A stretch of 5,342 nt of DNA from an uncultured Eubacteriales bacterium (GTDB taxonomy: Bacteria > Bacillota > Clostridia > Oscillospirales > Acutalibacteraceae): positions 1-5,342 of the forward strand of contig CAKSUE010000069.1 of the NCBI GenBank assembly GCA_934501135.1, read 5' to 3'. Every line of letters begins with the position of its first letter. Positions within the stretch are counted from its first letter, which is position 1. The notes below the pieces were generated by a model. That model was not told where the DNA came from, ran no database searches, and was given only the letters and a program-made list of their open reading frames with translations. Both the position numbers and the translations under genes were made by a program. Shown piece by piece: positions 1 through 5,342 of this stretch.

Positions 1-1380
1 ACCTTTGTAGCAAGAAAAGTGGAGGCTTATTCTAACCAAGGAGCCTATGCTTCGCATGGTCATTCTATAGTTGCAAATGCTATTACGTGTTTTAGGCAAC
101 TATATAGTGCTGAAAAATCTGTAAAAGGTGATGCATATACTGTTTATACTAATAAATCTTCTGCAGGAGCAATGAGGGGCTACGGTATTCCACAAGTGGT
201 ATTTGCACTTGAATCTCATGTTGATGATATAGCAAAAGGCTTAAATATGGATCCGGGAGAGCTTAGAATTAAAAACTGTATGAAGAAGGGATTTAAGGAC
301 CCATTGAATGCAATCGAATGTCATACAGATGCTATTGAAAAATGTATAAATAGCGGAAAAGAGTATATTGATTGGGATAATAAGATTAATAAATATAAGA
401 ATCAAACGTGTAATATTAGACGTGGAATAGGTATGTCGATATTCAGCTATAAAACAGGAGTGTACCCAATATCACTTGAGACTGCAAGTTGTAGACTCAT
501 TTTAAATCAAGATGGGTCAGTACAAGTTCAAATGGGCGCTACAGAAATTGGCCAAGGTGCAGATACCATATTTACACAAATGGTCGCTGAGATACTTGAT
601 ATTAAACATGAAAATGTACATATTGTTTCATGCCAAGATACAGATATAACTCCGTTTGATCCGGGGGCTTATGCTTCAAGGCAAACATATGTTAGTGGTA
701 CAGCAGCTAAAAATGCTGCCCTAAAGCTTAAAGATAAAATTCTTGATTATGCTTGCTTTATGCTTAAAATCGAAAAAGATAAGATTGATTTAAGAAATGG
801 TAATATTATAGATAAGAAAACAGGTAAACCTCTTTTACCATTAGAAAATCTAGCTGTTGAGAGTTTTTATAGTCTTGAAAATTCGAAACATCTAACAGCA
901 GAAGTTACAAATCATTGTACTAATAACACTTTCTCTGTTGGAGCATGTTTTGCTGAAGTTGAAGTAGATATGGCTTTAGGAAAAGTAAAGGTAATAGATA
1001 TTATAGATATTCACGATAGCGGAATGATAATTAATCCTAAACTTGCAGAGGCTCAAGTGCATGGAGGTATGAGTATGGGACTAGGTTTTGCACTAAGTGA
1101 AAATCTAATTTATAATGAGAAAGGTAAACCTTTGAATAATAATCTTCTTGACTATAAATTGCCTACAAGTATGGATACTCCTGACTTAAATTGCGAGTTT
1201 ATTGAAGTTTATGATCCAACAGGGCCTTTTGGAAATAAATCGTTAGGTGAACCGCCTGCTATTCCCCAGGCGCCAGCAATTAGAAATGCAATATTATGTG
1301 CTACAGGTGTAAAATTTAACAGTACCCCTTTTAATCCACAAAAAGTGTATGAGAAGTTTAAGAAAGCCAATTTAATATAA
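1..1380 (+). CDS. xdhA: Xanthine dehydrogenase, molybdenum-binding subunit (5'-truncated by window edge)
   Basis: This is the C-terminal 459 codons of the molybdopterin-binding catalytic subunit of a xanthine dehydrogenase-family hydroxylase. The enzyme hydroxylates purines such as hypoxanthine or xanthine in the cytoplasm and passes electrons to the Fe-S and FAD subunits. The frame is open back to base 1, so the GTG at 19 is an internal Val and not a start. About 290 N-terminal residues are missing, judged against the roughly 750-residue E. coli XdhA. Visible family motifs are GAMRGYGIPQ (166-195), whose Arg at 175-177 matches the substrate-positioning Arg of bovine xanthine oxidase; GATEIGQGADT (535-567), a cofactor-binding segment; GACFAEVEVD (about 940-970); GGMSMGLGFALSE (1063-1101); and SLGEPPAIPQAP (1240-1275), whose Glu at 1249-1251 is the expected catalytic base. 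The GGxFGG-type motif lies outside the window. The subunit composition (XdhA-B-C separate) is the E. coli type. Exact substrate cannot be read from sequence. Confidence 0.95.
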   Translation, partial: TFVARKVEAYSNQGAYASHGHSIVANAITCFRQLYSAEKSVKGDAYTVYTNKSSAGAMRGYGIPQVVFALESHVDDIAKGLNMDPGELRIKNCMKKGFKDPLNAIECHTDAIEKCINSGKEYIDWDNKINKYKNQTCNIRRGIGMSIFSYKTGVYPISLETASCRLILNQDGSVQVQMGATEIGQGADTIFTQMVAEILDIKHENVHIVSCQDTDITPFDPGAYASRQTYVSGTAAKNAALKLKDKILDYACFMLKIEKDKIDLRNGNIIDKKTGKPLLPLENLAVESFYSLENSKHLTAEVTNHCTNNTFSVGACFAEVEVDMALGKVKVIDIIDIHDSGMIINPKLAEAQVHGGMSMGLGFALSENLIYNEKGKPLNNNLLDYKLPTSMDTPDLNCEFIEVYDPTGPFGNKSLGEPPAIPQAPAIRNAILCATGVKFNSTPFNPQKVYEKFKKANLI

Positions 1381-1400
1381 AATATATCCAAATAGATTAT

Positions 1401-1406
1401 GGGGTG
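1401..1406 (+). promoter_or_regulatory. Ribosome binding site of xdhB
   Basis: GGGGTG sits 7 nt before the ATG at 1414 and matches the anti-Shine-Dalgarno sequence acceptably. It lies in the 33-nt gap after xdhA, which shows no terminator hairpin or promoter hexamers, so xdhB is probably read from the xdhA transcript. Confidence 0.7.
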
Positions 1407-1413
1407 AAAACAA

Positions 1414-2301
1414 ATGTATGATTTTAATAGCATATACAGAGCAGGAAGCATTGAAGATGCAATTAATGCACTTGAAAAAAGGCCTGAGTCAATTATAATA
1501 TCGGGTGGTAGTGATATATTAATAAAAATTAGAGAGGGAAAATTGTCGGGTTGCTCTTTGGTAAGTATAAATGGTATTCCAGATCTCAAAGGAATATTTA
1601 TGGACGAAAATGAATCTATAGTAATTAGGCCTGCAACCAATTTTACAAGTATAACCAATAACCCTATAATACAAAAATATATACCTGTTTTAGGTGAAGC
1701 AGTTGATCAGATAGGTGGTCCGCAAATTAGAAATATGGGAACAATCGGAGGTAATATCTGTAACGGAGTAACCAGCGCAGATAGTGCGTCCACACTGTTT
1801 ACCTTAAATGCTAAATTGGAAATTACAGGAAAGGATAGTAAAAAAATTATTTCAATAAATGACTTTTATGTAAGTGCAGGTAAAGTAGACTTAAAACCAT
1901 CGGAAATACTCACAGCAATTATTATTGAAAAAGAAAATTATGAAAACCATTATGGTCACTATATAAAATATGCAATGAGAAACGCTATGGATATAGCTAC
2001 ATTGGGATGTGCTGTGTTGTGCGAACTTAGTGACGATAAAAAAAGTCTTAAAGATTTAAGGCTAGCATATGGTGTAGCCGGACCTGTTCCTATGAGATGT
2101 CTAAAAACTGAAGAGCTTTTAAAAGGACAAGTGATTTCTGGAGATCTTTTCAAGAAATTATCAGAAAGTGCAAAATCTGAAGTAAATCCTAGGACCTCTT
2201 GGAGAGCGTCTAAGGAATTTAGATTACAGCTTGTAGGAGAACTTTGTGTAAGAGCGCTAAAGGAATCTATTATTAGAGCAGGAGGCAAAATAAGTGATTA
2301 G
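1414..2301 (+). CDS. xdhB: Xanthine dehydrogenase, FAD-binding subunit
   Basis: This 295-residue protein is the FAD subunit that takes electrons from the Fe-S subunit and passes them to NAD+ or another acceptor. Its length is close to E. coli XdhB (292). The N-terminal FAD domain of the CO dehydrogenase flavoprotein/VAO type shows GGSD at residues 31-34 and the flavin-contacting GGPQIRNMGTIGGNI at 101-115, followed by CNGVTSADSA (116-125). The C-terminal flavoprotein domain (about 180-285) shows YIKYAMRNAMDIATLG and the SWRASKEFR segment, both very like E. coli XdhB from memory. This favours XdhB over the YgfM-type paralogue. The ATG start has a good ribosome binding site, and the N-terminus MYDFNSIYRA aligns with the E. 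coli start MFDF. The stop codon at 2299-2301 lies inside xdhC. Confidence 0.95.
   Translation: MYDFNSIYRAGSIEDAINALEKRPESIIISGGSDILIKIREGKLSGCSLVSINGIPDLKGIFMDENESIVIRPATNFTSITNNPIIQKYIPVLGEAVDQIGGPQIRNMGTIGGNICNGVTSADSASTLFTLNAKLEITGKDSKKIISINDFYVSAGKVDLKPSEILTAIIIEKENYENHYGHYIKYAMRNAMDIATLGCAVLCELSDDKKSLKDLRLAYGVAGPVPMRCLKTEELLKGQVISGDLFKKLSESAKSEVNPRTSWRASKEFRLQLVGELCVRALKESIIRAGGKISD
2280..2285 (+). promoter_or_regulatory. Shine-Dalgarno that fixes the xdhC GTG start
   Basis: A perfect AGGAGG lies inside the 3' end of xdhB, 8 nt before the GTG at 2294. It would be 26 nt from the in-frame ATG at 2312, which is too far. It therefore supports the GTG start and translational coupling of xdhB to xdhC. 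Confidence 0.85.
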
Positions 2302-2791
2302 TGTAATTAATATGAAGGTTAATAGTAAGCCGGTTGAAATTGCTGTTGATGATAGAGAATCTTTAGCAGATGTTTTAAGAAATAGATTAGGCCTTACTAG
2401 TGTAAAAAAAGGATGTGAAGTAGGCGAATGCGGTGCCTGCACGGTTTTAATAGATGGAGAAGCGGTTAATACTTGTATATACCTAGCTGTTTGGGCAGAT
2501 AATAAGAGTATTTTAACAGTAGAAGGGCTAAAGGAAAAAAATGGAGAACTTAGTATAATCCAGCAAGCATTTATAGATGAGGCAGCGGTGCAATGTGGGT
2601 TTTGCACACCAGGATTAATTATGACAGCTGTAGAAATAGTAGGAAAAGGCAAAAGATACACAAGGGATGAACTAAGAAAACTTATTTCTGGTCACCTTTG
2701 TAGATGCACTGGATATGAAAATATATTAAATGCAGTAGAGAAAGCTATTATATTAACATTAGAGAAAAATGGAGTTGGAAACGATGAATAA
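2294..2791 (+). CDS. xdhC: Xanthine dehydrogenase, [2Fe-2S] iron-sulfur subunit
   Basis: This 165-residue subunit carries the two [2Fe-2S] clusters that move electrons from the molybdenum centre in XdhA to FAD in XdhB. The N-terminal plant-ferredoxin-like domain has the ligand pattern C41-x4-C46-x2-C49-x11-C61 in the context [12 protein letters not shown]. The C-terminal four-helix [2Fe-2S]-binding domain has C101-x2-C104 (QCGFCTPG) and C136-x-C138 (LCRCTGY). All eight cysteines are present, so it looks fully functional. Length matches E. coli XdhC (159). The GTG start at 2294 is chosen because of the AGGAGG 8 nt upstream. The alternative ATG at 2312 (residue 7) has no site of its own. The gene overlaps xdhB by 8 nt and ridA by 8 nt, indicating coupled translation. 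In other annotation schemes the name XdhC is used for an unrelated molybdenum-cofactor insertion chaperone; that is not this protein. Confidence 0.96.
   Translation: MISVINMKVNSKPVEIAVDDRESLADVLRNRLGLTSVKKGCEVGECGACTVLIDGEAVNTCIYLAVWADNKSILTVEGLKEKNGELSIIQQAFIDEAAVQCGFCTPGLIMTAVEIVGKGKRYTRDELRKLISGHLCRCTGYENILNAVEKAIILTLEKNGVGNDE
2771..2774 (+). promoter_or_regulatory. Ribosome binding site of ridA
   Basis: GGAG lies 9 nt before the ATG at 2784, inside the 3' end of xdhC. It overlaps the upstream in-frame ATG at 2769, which lacks a good site of its own. This favours the 2784 start. Confidence 0.6.
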
Positions 2792-3167
2792 AAAAATTAT
2801 TAATACAGAATTAGCACCAGAAGCAATTGGACCATATTCACAATCAGTTTTGGCTGGAAACATTTTATTTATATCAGGGCAACTTCCTATAGATCCTGAG
2901 ACAGGAAAATTTGCAGGAAATGATATAAAAAGCCAGACGGAACAAAGTCTTAAGAATATTGAGAATATCCTAAAGAAGATAGGTTGTAATATGGATAGTG
3001 TGGTGAAGACTACAGTCCTTCTAAATGATATGGGGGATTTTGCAAAAATGAATGAAGTATATGCAAAGTTTTTCACAAAAGATTATCCAGCAAGGGCGGC
3101 TTATGAGGTTGCTAGACTTCCCAAAGATGCTTTAGTAGAGATTGAAGCGGTAGCTGTAGTAGACTAA
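2784..3167 (+). CDS. ridA: RidA/YjgF-family enamine/imine deaminase
   Basis: This 127-residue cytosolic protein belongs to the YjgF/YER057c/UK114 family, whose trimers hydrolyse reactive enamines/imines such as 2-aminoacrylate to keto acids and ammonia. Family marks are GPYSQ (residues 16-20, with Tyr18), [13 protein letters not shown] (29-41), and [20 protein letters not shown] (102-121). Arg104 is the equivalent of the substrate-carboxylate-binding Arg105 of the archetypal RidA subfamily, and Glu119 matches the conserved Glu120. These residues suggest a true active RidA and not a divergent Rid2-7 member. The ATG at 2784 gives the usual short N-terminus (MNKKIINT). An in-frame ATG at 2769 would add five residues. 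The gene overlaps xdhC by 8 nt, so it is part of the xdh operon. Its likely job here is to clear imine intermediates from purine-ring catabolism; this is inference from context. The exact substrate is unknown. Confidence 0.94.
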   Translation: MNKKIINTELAPEAIGPYSQSVLAGNILFISGQLPIDPETGKFAGNDIKSQTEQSLKNIENILKKIGCNMDSVVKTTVLLNDMGDFAKMNEVYAKFFTKDYPARAAYEVARLPKDALVEIEAVAVVD

Positions 3168-3186
3168 AAGATATATTAAAAATTAC

Positions 3187-3193
3187 AGGAGGG
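3187..3193 (+). promoter_or_regulatory. Shine-Dalgarno that decides the ssnA start
   Basis: AGGAGGG lies only 2 nt before the TTG at 3196 but 5 nt before the GTG at 3199. The spacing therefore favours GTG 3199. The 31-nt gap after ridA holds only this site and AT-rich sequence, with no terminator. Confidence 0.8.
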
Positions 3194-3198
3194 ATTTG

Positions 3199-4533
3199 GT
3201 GCTACTTATAGGAAACGGACGTATTATTACTAGAGATGAAAATAATACGTATATAGAAAATGGCGCGGTAGTAATAGAAGATAATAAAATTATAGAAGTT
3301 GCAGAATATAATGAGCTTTTAAAAAAATATCCGAATGCTGAATTTATAGATGCAAATGGTGGACTTATAATGCCAGGATTTATAAATACACATAACCATA
3401 TATATAGTGCATTTGCAAGAGGACTTTCAATAAACGGATATAATCCATCTAATTTCAATGATATACTTGAAGGCATGTGGTGGAAAATAGATAGCATGCT
3501 TAACTTAGACTATATTAAATACAGTGCATATGCGACATATATAGATTGTATAAAAAATGGTGTTACAACAGTGTTTGATCATCATGCAAGTTATTTAGAT
3601 ATTGCCGATAGTTTATTTACAATTGCAGATGCGGCTGAAGAACTTGGAGTAAGAGCAAATTTATGTTTTGAAATTTCAGATAGAAACGGCGAAGACTTAA
3701 TGCGTGCGGCTGTAAAGGAAAGCATGAATTTTATAGATTATACTGTAAGCAGGAAAGATGATATGCTTAAGGCTATGATGGGCCTTCATGCTTCTTTTAC
3801 TGTTTCAGACAAAACATTATATTATTGTAATGAACAAAAGCCTTCAAAGATTGGGTATCATATTCATGTTGCGGAAGGGATTTCTGATGTATACGATTGT
3901 CTTAAAAAGTATAATAAACGTATAGTAAATCGTTTGTTTGATATGAATATTTTAGGAGATAAGACAATAGCAGCTCATTGTATTCATATTAATAAAAATG
4001 AGATGGATATTTTGAAAGATACTAATACAATTGTTGTTCATAATCCTGAGTCTAATATGGGAAATGCAGTTGGTTGTGGTGCGGTTATAGATATGTTTAA
4101 AAGTGGAATTAAGCTAGGCCTTGGTACTGATGGATACACAAATGATATGCTGGAATCTTTAAAGGTAGGCAATTTAATTCATAAACATAATCTCTGCAAT
4201 CCAACAGTTGCATGGGCAGAGATTCCGTATATGTTGTTTAACAATAATGCAGATATTGCAAATAGATTTTTAGATGGGCAAGTAGGTAAAATAAAAAATG
4301 GATACTATGCCGATGTAATAATCGCAGATTATGATCCATTAACTCCTATGACAAAAGAAAACATAAATTCTCATATATTATTTGGTCTTGTTGGCAAGGA
4401 TGTTAACACTACCATTGTTAATGGAAAAGTACTTATGAAAGACCGTGAGATAATAGGCATTGATACAAAAAGAATATACGAAAAATCAAGAGAATTATCT
4501 TCTCAGTTATGGAAAGATATAAATGGAGTTTAA
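3199..4533 (+). CDS. ssnA: SsnA-type amidohydrolase (putative purine-pathway aminohydrolase)
   Basis: This 444-residue protein is a metal-dependent amidohydrolase of the cytosine deaminase/chlorohydrolase branch, near the 442 residues of E. coli SsnA. Such enzymes use a divalent metal to deaminate or open N-heterocycles. Counting from the GTG at 3199, expected metal and catalytic residues are all visible: H65-N-H67 (THNH), H221-I-H223-V-A-E226, H260 in AAHCIH, and D311 in LGLGTDG. The motifs HNPESNMGNAVG and, near the end, GYYADVIIADY are typical of the group. The N-terminal beta-sandwich strand (LLIGNGRII) starts directly after the GTG, in line with E. coli SsnA. Starting at TTG 3196 would add one residue with poor ribosome binding site spacing. 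SsnA (first named for a stationary-phase viability effect) sits beside ygfK in E. coli as well, and the pair is linked with anaerobic purine/urate breakdown. The actual substrate is unsettled here; guanine deaminase or another aminohydrolase activity is possible. Confidence 0.9.
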   Translation: MLLIGNGRIITRDENNTYIENGAVVIEDNKIIEVAEYNELLKKYPNAEFIDANGGLIMPGFINTHNHIYSAFARGLSINGYNPSNFNDILEGMWWKIDSMLNLDYIKYSAYATYIDCIKNGVTTVFDHHASYLDIADSLFTIADAAEELGVRANLCFEISDRNGEDLMRAAVKESMNFIDYTVSRKDDMLKAMMGLHASFTVSDKTLYYCNEQKPSKIGYHIHVAEGISDVYDCLKKYNKRIVNRLFDMNILGDKTIAAHCIHINKNEMDILKDTNTIVVHNPESNMGNAVGCGAVIDMFKSGIKLGLGTDGYTNDMLESLKVGNLIHKHNLCNPTVAWAEIPYMLFNNNADIANRFLDGQVGKIKNGYYADVIIADYDPLTPMTKENINSHILFGLVGKDVNTTIVNGKVLMKDREIIGIDTKRIYEKSRELSSQLWKDINGV

Positions 4534-4550
4534 CTTATTATGGAAGTGAA

Positions 4551-4557
4551 AAGGGGG
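4551..4557 (+). promoter_or_regulatory. Shine-Dalgarno-like sequence without a nearby start
   Basis: AAGGGGG is the only strong purine-rich site between ssnA and ygfK, but no ATG follows at normal distance. It is 61 nt before the ATG at 4619. If the inverted repeat at 4560-4610 folds, only 10 unpaired nt (4558-4559 and 4611-4618) separate it from that ATG, or 4 nt from the ATG at 4613. It may serve ygfK across the hairpin, or be chance. Confidence 0.35.
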
Positions 4558-4559
4558 AA

Positions 4560-4610
4560 CGGCAAATACTGGAATACTTTTATAATGTATTCCGCGATGT
4601 TTTAATGCCG
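4560..4610 (+). repeat. Nested inverted repeat / predicted RNA hairpin in the ssnA-ygfK gap
   Basis: The outer arms CGGCA (4560-4564) and TGCCG (4606-4610) are perfectly complementary, as are the inner arms GGAATAC (4571-4577) and GTATTCC (4587-4593) around a 9-nt loop. Between them, AA 4565-4566 can pair with TT 4602-4603 and AC 4568-4569 with GT 4599-4600, with bulges. The loop contains TATAAT (4581-4586), an exact -10 consensus, but there is no recognisable -35 element 16-18 nt upstream. No T-run follows the outer arm, so it is not a normal intrinsic terminator. It could be a translation control structure for ygfK or an operator. The pairing is read by eye; no folding energy was computed. 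Confidence 0.5.
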
Positions 4611-4618
4611 GTATGATA

Positions 4619-5342
4619 ATGAGTGATATAATGAGACCTATCAGTTTTGATAAGTTGATGAATTGGATATTAGAAGAAAAAAGGTTAAAAAATTCCATAT
4701 TTGGTGTAAGGAAGTTCTATAAAGCGGAATCTGAATATATAAACCTATTTGAACATAAACTAGAAAATCCCATAGGCCCTGCTGCAGGACCTCATACACA
4801 ATTAGCACAAAATATTATTGCTGCATATTGTGCAGGAAGCAGGTTCTTTGAGCTTAAAACAGTTCAGGTAATAGACGGAGAGGAGCTCCCGGTATCAAAA
4901 CCATGTATAAGTGCCCCTGATGAATGTTATAATGTTGAATGGTCAACTGAGCTAACAGTGCCTTGTGCGCTAGATGAATATATAAAAGCGTGGTTTGCAA
5001 TACAGCTTATATCAAAAGAATATTCTTTGGGTGATAATGATGCTTTTATATTTAATATGAGTGTGGGATACGACCTTGATGGAATTAAAAGTGATAAAGT
5101 AAATAGCTTTATAGATAATATAAAAGATGCGAAGCATACAAAGATATGGCAAGAGTGCAAAGAATGGGCTAATGAAAATATTCATAGATTTAAAAATGTA
5201 AATATTTTATATGTAAATGAAATATCCTCAAAAATTTGCACTTCTATAACTCTTTCAACTCTTCACGGATGTCCTCCAGACGAAATTGAAAGAATAGCAA
5301 ATTATTTATTAACAGAAAAAGGCCTTAATACATTTATAAAGT
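4619..5342 (+). CDS. ygfK: YgfK-type oxidoreductase, N-terminal part (putative selenate reductase subunit; 3'-truncated by window edge)
   Basis: The first 241 codons are present and open to the window end; E. coli YgfK is about 1030 residues. From memory, the start MSDIMRP matches E. coli MGDIMRP. Further matches are FGV...FY near residues 28-34, GPAAGPHTQLAQN at 53-65, FELKTVQ (about 77-83), KPCI, DEC.N.EWSTE (about 101-111), FNMSVGYDLDGIK (145-157), STLHGCPPDEIE (213-224) and EKGLNTFIK at the edge. This part resembles a dihydroorotate/dihydropyrimidine dehydrogenase-like flavin barrel. The family's later NADPH-dependent and Fe-S-binding regions would lie beyond the window. Annotated as a selenate reductase subunit, it is consistently linked to Se-dependent molybdenum hydroxylases and anaerobic purine use; its reaction is not settled by sequence. 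The start is uncertain: in-frame ATGs at 4613, 4619 and 4631 all lack a close Shine-Dalgarno. Homology favours 4619. Confidence 0.9.
   Translation, partial: MSDIMRPISFDKLMNWILEEKRLKNSIFGVRKFYKAESEYINLFEHKLENPIGPAAGPHTQLAQNIIAAYCAGSRFFELKTVQVIDGEELPVSKPCISAPDECYNVEWSTELTVPCALDEYIKAWFAIQLISKEYSLGDNDAFIFNMSVGYDLDGIKSDKVNSFIDNIKDAKHTKIWQECKEWANENIHRFKNVNILYVNEISSKICTSITLSTLHGCPPDEIERIANYLLTEKGLNTFIK

Noticed and set aside
19..21. GTG as the start of the first gene
   Set aside because: The same frame is open to base 1 and the protein begins mid-domain relative to full-length XdhA, so this is an internal Val codon of a truncated gene.
1209..1658. 149-codon open frame on the minus strand across the xdhA-xdhB junction
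   Set aside because: It lies opposite two well-matched genes, has no recognisable domain, and its hydrophobic composition is what antisense of AT-rich coding DNA gives.
2257..2661. 134-codon minus-strand open frame opposite xdhC
   Set aside because: It is antisense to a gene with all eight cluster cysteines in place; no family resemblance and no reason to think it is translated.
2769..2783. Upstream ATG at 2769 as the ridA start
   Set aside because: No ribosome binding site at good distance, and it adds five residues before the usual short RidA N-terminus. ATG 2784 has GGAG 9 nt upstream.
4560..4610. Intrinsic terminator after ssnA
   Set aside because: The stem has dyad symmetry but is followed by GTATGATAATG with no T-run, so standard Rho-independent termination is unlikely.
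4507..4698. 63-codon minus-strand open frame across the ssnA-ygfK gap
   Set aside because: It runs antisense through ssnA and ygfK ends and the hairpin, with no family resemblance; treated as a chance frame.
4927..5160. 77-codon minus-strand open frame inside ygfK
   Set aside because: It is antisense to sequence that clearly encodes conserved YgfK motifs on the + strand.

Overview
The window is AT-rich DNA with strong purine-rich ribosome binding sites (AGGAGG type), frequent ATA and AGA codons, and GTG starts. This fits a low-GC, anaerobic Gram-positive bacterium of the Clostridia type. The species cannot be named from the sequence. Every credible gene lies on the + strand.

Layout: (1) 1-1380, the 3' part of xdhA, the molybdenum-binding subunit of a xanthine dehydrogenase-family hydroxylase, cut by the left edge. 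(2) 1414-2301, xdhB, the FAD subunit. (3) 2294-2791, xdhC, the subunit with two [2Fe-2S] clusters, overlapping xdhB by 8 nt. (4) 2784-3167, a RidA/YjgF-family imine deaminase, overlapping xdhC by 8 nt. (5) 3199-4533, ssnA, an amidohydrolase of the cytosine deaminase/chlorohydrolase type. (6) 4534-4618, the only sizeable gap, with a large nested inverted repeat. (7) 4619 to the right edge, the first 241 codons of ygfK, an oxidoreductase of about 1000 residues annotated as a putative selenate reductase subunit.

The short gaps, two overlaps and absence of any visible terminator suggest one co-transcribed operon. In E. coli, xdhABC, ssnA and ygfK belong to one purine-catabolism region that also holds ygeW, ygeX, ygeY and hyuA. 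Related clusters in gut anaerobes are linked to anaerobic breakdown of urate and other purines. The hydroxylase here would interconvert purines such as hypoxanthine, xanthine and urate. YgfK and SsnA probably act on the purine ring or an early product. RidA would remove reactive enamine/imine intermediates, for example 2-aminoacrylate released by a YgeX-type ammonia-lyase encoded elsewhere. The ygfK/ssnA association is also typical of selenium-dependent molybdenum hydroxylases.

The families are known. The parts worth a second look are RidA placed inside the operon and the structured ssnA-ygfK gap. In that gap a strong Shine-Dalgarno-like sequence lies too far from the ygfK start unless an intervening hairpin brings the two together. 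No RNA genes, mobile elements or CRISPR arrays were seen.
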